A DNA stretch of 64,000 nt from positions 1-64,000 of the forward strand of contig CP073212.1 of assembly GCA_020342235.1 (NCBI GenBank), written 5' to 3'. Source of the DNA: Saccharomycopsis phalli (Eukaryota > Ascomycota > Saccharomycetes > Ascoideales > Saccharomycopsidaceae). Positions 1 through 10,937 of this stretch are shown here, in pieces. Made by a program: the position numbers and the translations under genes. Below the pieces are notes generated by a model that was given only the letters and a program-made list of their open reading frames with translations, had not been told where the DNA came from and searched no databases. The number at the start of each line of letters is the position of its first letter. The first letter of the stretch is position 1.

Positions 1-322
1 ATCCGCCATCCGCACATCCGCACATCCGCACATCCGCACATCCGCACATCCGCACATCCGCACATCCGCACATCCGCACATCCGCACATCCGCACATCCG
101 CACATCCGCACATCCGCACATCCGCACATCCGCACATCCGCACATCCGCACATCCGCACATCCGCACATCCGCACATCCGCACATCCGCACATCCGCACA
201 TCCGCACATCCACACATCCACACATCCACACATCCACACATCCCCACATCCCCACATCCACACATCCCCACATCCCCACATCCCCACATCCCCACATCCC
301 CACATCCCCACATCCCCACATC
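1..322. repeat. Telomere-type 8-bp tandem repeat array
   Basis: The window opens with about 26 near-perfect copies of the 8-mer ACATCCGC (to about 208). About five ACATCCAC-type units follow, then about ten ACATCCCC-type units to about 322. The top strand is the C-rich strand reading inward, which is the polarity of a left telomere. The G-strand contains GGATGT, a core shared by many budding-yeast telomere repeats. Homogeneous distal and degenerate proximal units fit a telomere growing from its tip. It could instead be an internal subtelomeric satellite. Confidence 0.75.
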
Positions 323-1161
323 CAATCATGTAGTCTTATGCCATCTCCTCATGTGCCATGTCACTGCATGCCATCTCATGCATATGCACTATAATGCCAT
401 AATACCGTTTCATCTATTCTTATCCTCACAAATCATCCTCCCGCTAATCCTTCATGCACACTGTACCAAAGCCACTCACTAATTTTTCCACTTACTAATA
501 CTTATATCCTCAACTTCATAATCCCTCTAAATTCTTAATCTACTAACAACAATTAAATTATCTACTCAACTAATATATATTTCCCTTTCTCTCAAATTAC
601 TCTTTGCCACTCCCTCACAATATTATATCTCATCACTAACTCCGTGCCGCCTCTTCATGTATCATGTAGCCCTATCCTATTCATGTCCCACATCTGCCCC
701 GTCCTTCACCTCACAATACCAAATCACTCCTCTCCCAAATCTCTCTTCTCCCAAATCTCTATTTATCCTCTCTATCTACCCCCTTTATCTACCCCCTCTA
801 TCTACCCCCTCTATCTACCCCCTCTATCTACCCCCTCTATCTACCCCCTCTATCTTTCCCCTCTATTTCCTTCCTCACTTCATTCTTTCTTCTTATATAT
901 TTTCTCTCTCTAATTTTTTCTCCATCCCATCTACCTCCCATCGCCTATCATCCGCTTATGCAGTTCTACCTAACACTCTTTACTTCATACCATAAATCTC
1001 ATGCACTACGTTTTGTCTCTATTTACTTGGCCGTTCCACAATCATGCACGGCTATATCCTTTACAATCATCTATCTTATGTTTAACATATCTCATATTTC
1101 TATCTCATGTTAAATCTCTCTTATATTTAATCTCCATCATTTCCCTTATTTCTTCTACATT
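323..1161. other. G-poor subtelomeric low-complexity stretch without a convincing gene
   Basis: About 840 bp in which the top strand is strongly C+T rich with very few G residues. Open frames here are rich in Ser, Pro, Leu and Tyr, overlap in two frames and look like by-products of the composition. A 13-bp minisatellite lies inside. The stretch ends at the start codon of the first subtilase-like gene, whose promoter must lie here. Confidence 0.6.
764..860. repeat. 13-bp minisatellite
   Basis: Roughly seven tandem copies of a 13-bp unit of the form CTACCCCCTCTAT, with minor variants at both edges. It is embedded in the pyrimidine-rich subtelomeric stretch. No coding role is apparent. Confidence 0.75.
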
Positions 1162-2136
1162 ATGCTCATCTCAATCTTCTTCTTTCATCTCATCCATTTA
1201 GCTTTCGCTGAAATTATCACTCGCCAAAATACAAAAGACTATTTGGCCCGCATTTCATGTCCTGATCAACTTCTACCCAAATCTGGCCCTTACAACTATA
1301 AATACCAGTCTCAAGCTGGAGAAGGTGTCGCTATCTACGTCATTGACTCCGTTCCCCTGGTATCAATGTCTCGCATCCAAGACTATTTCATCAACAAACC
1401 AAAACTTCTTTACAAAGACCCAATGGATGTCTCTCGTAAAATTTTTCCTCATTCTCATCATGCCATCGATGTCTCCCTTATTGCCGCTGGAAAAGATTTA
1501 GGTGTCGCTTCAAAAGCTCAACTTTTCATTGTGCCTGTCAGATTTAATGATCCCTTTTACCTTGACGACATTATAGAAGGTGTTAAATTTGCAATCAATG
1601 ATTATCGCACAAAACGTGCCAAAGCCTATCCTAGAGGTATTGTTATCAATATCAGTATTGGCTATGAAGGCTCACCAGTGGATCCACCTCATGAAATCCT
1701 GGATGAATTAGATGAAATCCTTGAAAATAATCCTAATGTTCATGTCGTGCTTGCTGCAGGTAACGCAGATCAAGATGCTAGTAAAATTCCATTGGCCAGT
1801 TCAAAATACGCAATCAAAGTTGGTTCCTCCAATTTTGATGGCAAGGAGTCCCACTTTTCTAACTGGGGAAGTTGTGTCAATTTTTTTGCCACGGGTGAGA
1901 ATATCATTGTTAGAAATTCTAAAATCAGTGGTACCTCATATGCCGCTCCGCAAGTATCGGGCCTCATAGCTTACCTTCTTTCAATTAACACAAATCCCAC
2001 AAGATTCTATTCCAGAGGTGTGATCACCTCACAAAAGATGATATCATTGCTAAAATATTATTCCAACAAAAACACTATTACTCTGTCAAAGGGTACCCCT
2101 GCTCTACTAATCGGAAATGAATTCGCAATGTCGTGA
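1162..2136 (+). CDS. Subtilisin-like serine protease (S8), short form without propeptide
   Basis: 324 aa. The N-terminus (residues 1-16) is hydrophobic and ends in AFA, like a signal peptide. The catalytic Asp is D62 in YVIDS, after a GEGVAIY strand. The His is H100 in HAIDVSLIAAGK, which takes the place of the usual HGTHVAG box. The oxyanion Asn is N201 (AAGN) and the nucleophile is S259 (GTSYAAPQ). Compared with the 500-aa paralogue at 38358 it lacks the whole I9-type propeptide region; the signal-like leader runs straight into the catalytic domain. It may be a truncated copy with a captured start, or secreted without its usual chaperone. It lies next to the telomere. Family assignment is firm; activity is not. 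Confidence 0.8.
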   Translation: MLISIFFFHLIHLAFAEIITRQNTKDYLARISCPDQLLPKSGPYNYKYQSQAGEGVAIYVIDSVPLVSMSRIQDYFINKPKLLYKDPMDVSRKIFPHSHHAIDVSLIAAGKDLGVASKAQLFIVPVRFNDPFYLDDIIEGVKFAINDYRTKRAKAYPRGIVINISIGYEGSPVDPPHEILDELDEILENNPNVHVVLAAGNADQDASKIPLASSKYAIKVGSSNFDGKESHFSNWGSCVNFFATGENIIVRNSKISGTSYAAPQVSGLIAYLLSINTNPTRFYSRGVITSQKMISLLKYYSNKNTITLSKGTPALLIGNEFAMS

Positions 2137-2480
2137 CTTAGCATGTCTCTATATAGTTTACATATCTACTTAATATAATTAAGTCATTTCTTGTGATTCT
2201 AACTATTCATATTATATACTATTTATACTTAATATCCAGTTCACCCGTTCGTACCTATTCTGTATACCTCGTTTCATTTGTCTGTTGAACCTTATCCTAA
2301 AATAGTATCCTTCAATACGCATCACTGTACTAGAATTCGCTTTGCAACGATTGAATCTGCTATAATAACAAGACTATTATGGTGGTTTCTGTAGCTATTA
2401 CTCAGCATGCTAATCATCAAAACAGCCAACAGAGGGACGGGTTACCAAACCAGTCCTATTCCGTGATGAGTATCTCAGAG
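2137..2480. other. Intergenic, AT-rich
   Basis: No gene seen. A short stretch near 2281-2320 resembles 10830-10870, next to the gag fossil, so part of this gap is probably retroelement debris. Confidence 0.4.
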
Positions 2481-2698
2481 TAAAGAGATTATCTGTCAAA
2501 CATCTCATGGCTTAAGGAGATCGTCAGAGATCTTGTACATAAGCGAGATCATCGCCACAGACATTCGAATAAGCATAACTGAATGCATCTCAGATAAGAA
2601 TATAAATAGGGGATAAAATATATGGAATAGTAACGAGAAGACGAATCATCTATAACAGTAGACATGGAAGTCATTGAGAGAAATACCAGATTACGGCA
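2480..2698 (+). mobile_element. LTR relic, family 1 (type A)
   Basis: The right half matches the other family-1 LTRs: a GCATCTCAGA region, an AATATAAATAGG promoter-like block, the CATCTATAACAGTAGA block, and an end resembling ATTACGACA. The left boundary is not resolved. It is an old fossil LTR with no partner nearby. Confidence 0.6.
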
Positions 2699-2719
2699 TG
2701 GCCCAAGTAGGACATCAAA

Positions 2720-3470
2720 CCCTAAAAATTACTTCACTGACCAACTCAGATATTGAATTGAGGATTGTCTTGGATGCTTCATGCTCCTCTAATAGAAAGA
2801 GTTTGGCATTGCCTCTACCCACTAGAACAACCAGTCCTTTAATTATCGTTCTCTTCCATATCGTCTTTGAAGATGGTCATTCTAAGACATGAAGGCCCCC
2901 TGTCGCTCTTTAAGTATCTGCTTTGTGCTCATTTCCTTCAGAACCTAAATTATGAAGTGCTGTAGCGTCTGTGTTGGAAGATGACCCTCTGCCACGCTTT
3001 TGCTCCAGTACATAACCCGCTCACTTCTCAAGTATTTTTGTAATGGCGTCAAAGATTCTAATGTCTAAAACCTGCCGTGCCGTCACCCTTTGCGTATCCT
3101 GGATGATGGTGCGTTGTGGAATGATTTCTGTTGATGTTCTGTCGATCCATACCACTTGCAATACACCAATATGGGCCGGGTTCTAGTTGGATGTGCTCAT
3201 AAATCATCTCAGTGCCTTGATTATTGTTAGTAATTTGACTAGAATTTCAGGTGGTTGTTTGTCACTCTCGATGCAGACGATTGGGGTAGAGGTTGTCATA
3301 AGTATATCTAATGCCACTTGCAAGACTGAGTTGAAGATGACGCTCACTAGACTCCATAGAGTCTTCGCAACGTTATTAAAGTACCAGGATGTCCTAAGAG
3401 TCAAAACAAAGTCACAATATCATCCTTCAATTTTGCACTAAAGTCATGTTTAACACTATCTGCACTCGGA
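2720..3470 (-). mobile_element. Decayed LINE relic (lineage B), 3' half of ORF2
   Basis: The minus strand carries broken stretches resembling the post-RT part of the ORF2 at 17587-20787. Residues around VSVIFNSVLQ and TSTPIVCIES (3204-3404) match copy-B VSVIFNSILR and TSTPIIYIES. The 2740-2830 part resembles the later segment around LLLTEALAGP. Many changes relative to the young copy indicate an old insertion. No intact frame remains. Confidence 0.7.
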
Positions 3471-3479
3471 TCTTGTAGA

Positions 3480-3770
3480 GTCCCGTTCCTGATTCCTTTT
3501 CACCAATTACCTGATTTCTAGTATATTAAATAACTTGATGTCCATCAAATAAAATTCTAGTTCCATTATCAGCTGCTTCTGAAACTGACGCAAGATTAAC
3601 CTTACCATTGGAGTATAAAAGGCAGTATTCAACTACACACTATTTCCTCCAATAAAGTCATTACAGGCTGGTCCCTTTACATCAATCTCCAAGTATCTGC
3701 CAACACCTTTTATCAGTACATTAAAAACCTCTGTTTGCTCGATTAGCTCTTTATCTGCCACAAATAGTCA
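3480..3770 (-). mobile_element. Possible copia-type LTR element fragment
   Basis: Minus-strand translation gives short stretches reminiscent of the protease/integrase border of copia-type pol (a GVGRYLEI-like strand followed by a YTPM-like loop). The match is weak and broken. It lies directly upstream of the plus-strand LINE. It is listed as a fossil of uncertain family. Confidence 0.3.
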
Positions 3771-3771
3771 A

Positions 3772-5419
3772 ATGCAAAAAATGGAAAATTTTGCATACAG
3801 GAATCACGTTTCTGAAAGCGAAGTATCCGAGGGGCCTTTGGCCCCCTCGGTTCATCAATCATCAGCAGATTTCCCAGGAGATCCGTCCAGGATGATTGAA
3901 AAAAGCCCAGGCTCGCCGCGGCGGCCAATCCAGGAACCATGGTCAGATGCAACTGCATCGCACCAATCCCCTAACTTTGCCCCTGAGAGCAGCTCCACTT
4001 ACCGAAGACATCCCAGAATTCATCCGCACTTGGATTACTACCACCAACAGCATTATGGAGGAGCTCTGCTCTAAACAACCAACACTACCTTGGCAAAAAT
4101 CAACCACAGAGCGCATCGATCGCCTTGACAAAGATGCACAAGAAAACAAACAGGCCTACAGCACTCTAATGAATGTGATCCGGGAGCTAAAGGCTGAATT
4201 CAGATCCACCAAAAGCACTAGCTACTCTCAAGCAGCCGCCCGGGGCATGAGAAGCAATCCACCGTCAACTCGTCCAACCCATAGGGGGCGCCCTAATTCA
4301 CCTTACCGTATTGACGGAAGGGAGTTGTACGCTCAAGGGAAACTCTTCTACATTCAGAACCCGAATCCAAACCCATCTTGTCAAGCTGAAAGGGACCAAC
4401 AAGTCAAGCAAGTCAACACCTTTCGCGAACAGATCCCACAGGCTACCCGCGTCACTCTCACACGCTCCAAACAGATCAGAATTCACGTCTCCGAGCCATT
4501 GAGCATGGAGGCAAAGAATACTGTTCTCTCCATCTTTGAATCACCGGGATTTTTCGACCCGAGCCCTTGGGCCACGCGCGTCGTGGGGAACATCCCCCTC
4601 AAAGTCTCACCAGCCGCCCTTGAAGCTTTCTTCATAAAGGAAGTCAAAAAACTAGAATGGGATGACCCACTCTTCTCCGCCCCTCCACGAGCTCTCATCA
4701 AACGAGATGTCCACATTGACTGGGACAATATCTCAGAAGATAACGAAAAAGCTTACTGTGCCAAGGTCTTCTTTCCAAATGAAGACACTGCAACCTTCTT
4801 CACCAAGCAAAGTTTCTACCTTAACGGATTTATACCCATCCCAGTGTACGCCACGAGAGAGCGGTCTAATCCAAGAAAACGGCAACACATGAGCCCGCCA
4901 AATGAGCCAATCACAAGCCAACATAGCGGGAGAGTCACACGCAGTCAATCTCAAATGAAAAGTCCACCACTGGAGGCCCAGCCTCGAGCCACCACCCCAC
5001 CATCAGCTACTCCAGGGTAGCGAGAAGGTACCTGAAACCCAAGCCAAGGACAACACCCCTGAGGACGACACCTTGGCCCACCAAGACAACGACGACGACG
5101 AATCCGAGGACATGGACCCGGACTATATGTCCCACAAGATGATCAGGAGGAAGACGATACATACCTGGACGACAACATGGATGAAGAATCAGAGCTCCAG
5201 TCAGGCCCAGAAGAGGAGCAGGAAGAGGAGCTCTCTCAGGAAAATGACAAAGACTCGACTCCATCAACAAACGAAGCCACTGCCAGCCGGAAAGCAATCA
5301 AGGCAGAAAGAATTGCAAAAGAGATTGAGAGTAAAGCCCGGAAACTCCGTCCCAGAATAGCTCTAGCCAAAACCTACCAGAGTGGAGCATCCAAGTCTGG
5401 TCGCCGGCAATTAAAATGA
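3772..5419 (+). pseudogene. LINE-A ORF1 (nucleic-acid-binding protein), frameshifted
   Basis: Coding potential moves between frames. It begins at 3772 in one frame, shifts to a second between about 3900 and 4020, and stays open to a TAG at 5018-5020. An acidic DDDESED-type segment then reads in a third frame (about 5030-5140), and the second frame returns to a TGA at 5417-5419. At least three indels are implied. The middle (around residues GNIPLKVSP and KVFFPNEDTATFF) aligns with the RRM-like middle of copy-B ORF1. The final TGA overlaps the ORF2 ATG as ATGA, as in copy B. An intact version would be about 500 residues. Confidence 0.7.
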
Positions 5420-8400
5420 AGATATTAGTTATCTCCATTAACATACAAAAGAAACTATCAATCCTCGAAGCAACACTTAATCACTACAAAAATTCAAAGG
5501 CCATTATCATGGTTCAAGAGCCTCCATACCGTCATGGTGCATGGGGCCTCACAAACCTAGGACAAGCCTTTACTATGTTCGACGTCCCCGAATCCCAATC
5601 ATCATCCACAGCAAACGAGGCGCTTACGGAGTCGGCTCCAACTGGAGCACCCCCTGTCCGCCCCAGAGTTGTAACCTATGTTAGCAACCACATCATCAAA
5701 TCAACATCACCAAAGTTCCGGATTGACCACATTGATACACTACGGGGAGGAGATATAATAGGTATCAAGATCACATCCAGACGACTCTCCATCGATCTCA
5801 TCAACATCTACAACGCCCCGGCAACATCCGCGGCACACCTCCTATCAGAGTCCCTTGAGACTCTCCAGCATCACCTAGTTTCCTGTGGCGGCCGCTTTAA
5901 AGGGGTCATCATGGGCGACCTAAATGCCTCACACCCATCTTTTACCTCCCGGATCATACCGGGCCAACGTGCTACATCTGACACTGCTGCTATTGACGCC
6001 ATCATTGAGCTCGGAGATCTCTCCTGCCTTAATGAGTATGATAAACCTACACATCAAAGAGGCAACACGTTAGACGTCATCTTTGCAAGTCCCTCACTAT
6101 CTCGGAAGGTAAGTTCCCTGACGAAACTTATGCAGTTTGGATCCGATCATTATGGCCTTAGGGTCAATATAAAAACTTCGGGCACTAGGGGCCCAGGCCC
6201 CTTTCTACTGCTCCCTAATTACTCCAAAACTGACTGGCTGAAAGTACTCGAAGAGCTAGACCGCAAAGGGCCGAAGCTTCAACTCCGGTCCCCCCAGGCT
6301 CTCAACAAGGTCACCAACTCGTTCACAAAACGAATCCAGAAGCTTATAGCTGACCACACGCCAAGGAAAAAAGTTAGTTATTTGTCAAAGAGATGGTTCA
6401 CTCCAGAGGTGAAAGCTGCATTTGACAGAATGAGGAAAATGGCAATGAATGACCCACAGAGGCGGAACGCCCTAGAGGAATTCACCAAGATTCTTGGAAG
6501 AGCAAAGGCGGACTGCTGGAACTCGTTTCTTGAATCCTTGGACTCCTCTACCATTTGGACCGCGTTCAAATACTCCACCCCCCGCATCACCCACAAGATG
6601 TTCAAGCTGCATAACGAACAAACTCAGCTCTTTAGTGAAACCTTCTACCCACAGATCTCAGTAGGGGAAGAACTCTCACGGAACACGTTCACACTACACG
6701 AAGTCCCGTCAGACACTATCAACCTGATTACAAAAGAGGAGATATACAATTCCTTTCGTTACTTAAAGCTAAAAAAGGCCCCTGGGCCCGACCAAATATC
6801 AGTGGGACAGATTCGGGAACTATGGAAAGGAAACACATTTCCGAACCAAATGGAAGCTATTTTCAATGCGTGCCTAATGCTAGGCATCTGCCCAGACCAG
6901 TGGAAGGAAAGCATCACAGTGGTAATCCCCAAGCCGGGAAAATCAGACTATAACGTGGCAAAGGCGTACAGGCCAATCAGTATCTTGAACATAATGGGAA
7001 AAATCTACGAATCAATCATGACTCAGCGCCTCGCAGCAACAACCAAGCTACCAAATGAACAATTTGGGGGCAGAGCAGGGTACTGCGCTACAGACGCGGT
7101 CATGTCACTAGTCAACGAAGTGTCACTGTACAAACAAGTTCAAAAAGTCAGAGAACATCGTGTGTTAACAGCAGGAATCCGCACCTTACCATCCCAACAC
7201 CGCCACTCTGGGGCAGTATTGGTAGACATCGAAGGTGCCTTCAACAACATGAATCACCCCATACTCCTAGCCAAAATGAAACAGGTAGGAGCTCCCCCTG
7301 AAATAATCAACTGGACTTAGCAGCTTTCTAACTAACCGGAAGACAAAGCTCCGAATCAACAATGAACTTTCGGAATCGTGGATTCCAGTAACGTTCGGAG
7401 TGCCACAAGGCTCGCCCATCTCGCCCATCCTTTTCATGATCTACACACACGACCTCTACAAGCGACTCACAGACAATGGAGTACAAGTAATATGATTCAT
7501 TGATGACATTACTATCTTCAAGCATGGCAAACAGAAGACGATCCAGAAGGCCCTCTCGGAGAGCCTACGGATCTGCCACCAATGGGCACGAGAAAACCAC
7601 ACTAGTTTCGACTATGGCAAAAAGCTACAATACATCCGCTTCCATCCCAACACCACCGGCTCGGTCCTACGCCTTCCAAATGGACAGACGAAAGACGAAT
7701 CGGAGGTGGTCAAACTATTGGGAATCACTCTAGACAAACGACTACGATTCACAGAACACATCAAGTCTACGATTACCCGCGCCAAAAAAGTGACAGAGCG
7801 TATTAAAACACTCAGTCGCGTTACACATGGCACAAGAGGAACTACTACGCTCACTTTGTTCAAAACATGCACGCTCCCGATAATATCCTACGGACTAGAG
7901 ATCTTCTACTTCAAGCTCAACAAGAGTCAGAGGAACAAGATACAGGTATGTCACAACACCGCTCTACGACTGGCCTTGGGCATGCTAAGACCAACTGCAA
8001 TTGGCATCCTCAACATTGAGTCAGGCTCTCTTCCACTATCACTTCTACTCAAACGAATTGCTATTGACAAGTGCACCAGATGGTTCACTAATACCAATCC
8101 CAGCAACCCCATACAAAAGAGCATAGACACGCAGATTAAATCAGGCGTCGCAAACAATGAACTCCACGCGTATCCCCTCATCAAAGAGACACTCGCGGCC
8201 CTCAACATCAGCATTCCCTACCAGCGATCCTTTGAAGACGTCTCCTCAAGAATCAATCAGAGGGCGGAGCAACTAATTCAAGATCAGACTGAACTGGAAA
8301 CTGCCACACAACAAATGGCCCCGCTGAAACAAAGAAAAATTTCTGTTTTAAAAGAAGCTACAAGGAAAAAAGTAACCAAGGAATGGCAAGAACTCATTGA

Positions 8401-8794
8401 CTCCAATGAAATCCGACTACCGACTCACTACACAACGCTACGCCGAGGTCCAATTCAAGTTACTACTGAAAAGTCAACATTACTACTTTCAGAAGCACTA
8501 GTTGGGCCCAAACGAGCACTAAGCAAAATCAGTCAACTCCTTAGCGGCCAAAGCCTAGTCTCACATAAAACTAAGACTTTATTCAATGCCGAAGCGAGCC
8601 CATCATGCAGCCGATGTGAGGATGCTGCACCATCTATTTTTCACGATTTCACATGCCCGATACTATTGGACTCTCGAGCCCAAGCACAGATTCCTGAAGG
8701 AATTACCAACGCTACTCAAGCTCGCATCCTCTTCTCAGATAAGGCGAAGCTTAAAAATCTTATAGAATTCTACTCGTCGGTGCTGGACCGGTAG
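5416..8794 (+). pseudogene. LINE-A ORF2: endonuclease / reverse transcriptase, broken
   Basis: It starts at the ATG in the ATGA overlap with ORF1. The N-terminus is an apurinic-type endonuclease (SINIQK, VQEP, MGDLNASHP, FGSDHYGLR). The RT domain has KKAPGPDQ, VVIPKPGK, VDIEGAFNN, FGVPQGSPISP and FIDDITI. The C-terminus has a knuckle CxxC...HxxxxC (CSRC, then HDFTC). No RNase H domain was seen. Two breaks are visible against copy B: one extra T at about 7317, just after INWT, and a TGA at 7493-7495 where copy B has GGA before FIDD. The remaining frame is open to the TAG at 8792-8794. Confidence 0.9.
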
Positions 8795-9077
8795 TTTTCC
8801 CTTTTTGTTACAGCACGTTAGGAGGGCTACCGAATTAGTACCTTGGGGAGGGGGTGGCTAAAGTTACCTCCAAAGATCTAGGCGAAAAACTCATTGCCCC
8901 TCCAATGCTCATTACCTTACATATTTACAAGCTCTGGTCGAAAGTTTTTTATCTCTGTTGCAGAGTTTTCTTTCGACGACTATATAGCAGCACCGTCCTT
9001 AGTCATAGACGGCGAAGTATAAATCTCCCCTGGGAGCCTAGTATAGCTATAGCCTTAAATAAATATTATTATATTAT

Positions 9078-10162
9078 AAGAAAACCCTTTGTCAACCCTC
9101 ATTTGGTTGCTTGGGATTAAAAACTTCAATGGGGGCAGTTATATTGTTGGTGCTTGGTGACGTAATCTAGCAGATCCTTATGGCATCCATATCTTCTATT
9201 ATAGATAATTCATCTTCTTGTTACTATACTAGCTATTTCCTGTCCTATTTATATTCTTTCTGAGATGCCTTCAGTTATCTTTATCTCATGACATCATTAT
9301 TAGTATGACCTCATATTATTATCAGTTCACTATTAGTATGACCTGATAACTTTATTAGATTGCTAATACTATGACCTCATACTCTTAATATACCATAAAC
9401 AGTATGATATCATGGTACTGAAGGATTGCTATTTCTCAATACCAGCTTATTTATCATGCATGATGTATATCACCATGCATTAACTCCTTCAACACTTTCA
9501 GCACTTTCAGCAATCTCTAGGATTTTCGACATCTTCAACATTTAATCTCTCAGATCTTCGACATCTTCAACACTTGGTGCTTGTATGGATTGTGTAAGAA
9601 GCCTGGTCACTCTTGTTGTCGAATGTGACCGCTGAATCTCATCATGTGTTGGAGGAATCATATTCCAACACGTTCTGGTAGAACTCAAGGATTTTGTGGA
9701 CTGATTTTTGGTCGGCAAACACTTTCCAAGCGTATTGCGTATGCCATGAGTGGAATCTAATATGTCATCAATGCGCGATAGAATTCTAGCTTCTAAGAGC
9801 TCTGGGCATCGTAGGTCATGTATGATGGAGGGGGAGTGAATCCCGCATCTTTTGCACTTTGGGTCATCATTGCCAAATAATTTAAGCAACGATCCGTCTG
9901 TGAGGCTCTTTCCGCTGAGTAGTTGTGATGCCAAACTGAGGATTGCCTTGGGGCCTGCAAGTGCTTCCGTGAGGAGGAGCTTGGTTTTGTCTCGGTGCAC
10001 TTTGAAAGGAGTGGTGCTGATTTTGCGTGCGTTCCTATAGTGGTTTGGGAATGATTCACTGGTTGAGGTGATCATTGCTTGCCACTCTTTGGTTGCTGCG
10101 TCTGAGGCTATTTTCTTGAGCATCTGGATGCGGGCCCGCCTTGGATCTTGCATCGGTGGCGG
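9078..10162 (-). mobile_element. 5'-truncated LINE (lineage B), recently copied
   Basis: The minus strand carries the last ~200 codons of ORF2 plus part of the 3' UTR, almost identical to the element at 16129-21192 (from PPPMQDPRR onward). It breaks into a gag-like ORF at 10162, is interrupted by a solo LTR at 9158-9572, and ends at 9078 against the tail of the plus-strand LINE-A, with its own terminal ~120 bp missing. Its CCCCC run keeps the frame that copy B at 20746 has lost, so its ORF2 C-terminus reads through HDLRCPELLEARI. Confidence 0.85.
9158..9572 (-). mobile_element. Solo LTR, family 1 (type B), with 5-bp target duplication
   Basis: A 415-bp element beginning TGACGTAATC and ending CTTCAACA on the top strand, inserted in the LINE 3' UTR. 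It is flanked by the exact 5-bp repeat CTTGG (9153-9157 and 9573-9577); removing the insert plus one CTTGG restores the sequence seen at 20999-21012. On the minus strand it reads TGTTGAAG...TACGTCA. It contains several GGTCATACT-type subrepeats shared with the LTR at 13722. It is a solo LTR, younger than the LINE it interrupts. Confidence 0.92.
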
Positions 10163-10909
10163 ATTGCCTGCATTGATGGTCCGTTGTTCGTATTTGTTAA
10201 CCATGGCTTGAATATTTGATTCGGGAACCCCATCAAGCCTTAATGAACATATAGCAAGAGCACAGATAAGCATTTCATTGCTGAAAGTACTCCAGTAATC
10301 TCGATATCTTACTAAAAGATTTTCAATAGGTAACCGTGCCCTTGATTCTGGTGTCGCCACGGCAGCACCTTGAATAGCTTGGTTAAAAGTCATAGTTTCA
10401 TATTCAGCCTTGAGTGTATGGAACCGTTCCCGATTGGTTGAACATACGTGTGGTCCAATAAACGTGTTCACTGCCAGTGAGACTCCTTTGTCCAACACAT
10501 ATCCAATAATGCCATCAGACACCGTTGCAATTTGATTCACCAACTCACTAGGTGTATCATCAGGAACCCCAAGGTCCCCATTAATAAGGTACTGAACAAG
10601 ACCAACGCCGTAACGATCAAGCTTTCGAACAACTAATTTTGCCCACCTGGCATAATTAGTAGAACCTTGCAACTTTTCTGTCGGCTCAAAAAGAGCCACG
10701 CTTCCAGGGTCTCTCATAACCTGTTGTAATCTAGCTTCTCTTTGTACGGCTTCCATATTTACTTGGTGTAAATAAGTCAATTCTTGTTTCATTGTCAGTT
10801 GAACCTTATTATGGAATGTTAACTCTAATAGTGTTCGGTTAAACCTTATCCTCAAATGGTATTCATCAACAACTGCTCCCTTGGAACCAATGTCTAATTT
10901 TAAAGACAT
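10163..10909 (-). mobile_element. LTR-retrotransposon gag fossil (copia/Ty1-like)
   Basis: The minus-strand frame encodes a Gag-like segment with a copia-type motif (GSTNYARWAKLVVRKLD then VQYLING). The beginning of the frame appears to lie in LTR sequence: a MEA...EARLQ leader corresponds to the LTR end found elsewhere. A LINE has inserted at 10162, so the frame continues artificially into LINE sequence down to 9542. The element is incomplete; no pol was seen. Confidence 0.7.
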
Positions 10910-10937
10910 ATTCGTGCATTAGCCACAAGTTCTTTAT

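Larger units (their letters stand above)
3772..9077 (+). mobile_element. LINE retrotransposon, lineage A, near full length, inactive
   Basis: A two-ORF non-LTR element with ORF1, ORF2 (endonuclease, reverse transcriptase, C-terminal zinc knuckle), a ~280-bp 3' UTR and an ATT-rich microsatellite-like tail (9055-9077). The 5' edge is not defined; 3772 is the first ATG of the ORF1-like frame and no target-site duplication was recognised. The 3' tail abuts a minus-strand lineage-B LINE. The element carries several frame disruptions, so it is not autonomous. ORF1 is only distantly related to that of the element at 16129, so this is a separate lineage. Confidence 0.85.

Noticed and set aside
1-322. 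CRISPR-like array
   Set aside because: Direct 8-bp repeats without spacers in a eukaryotic context; telomere or satellite is the right reading.
644-1201. Plus-strand frames rich in Ser, Pro, Leu and Tyr before the first gene
   Set aside because: Low-complexity by-products of pyrimidine-rich DNA; no ATG-started frame with protein-like composition and no domain.
9542-10162. 455-aa minus-strand frame as a single novel fusion protein
   Set aside because: It is a junction of LTR-element gag with an inserted, truncated LINE; the continuity of the frame is accidental.
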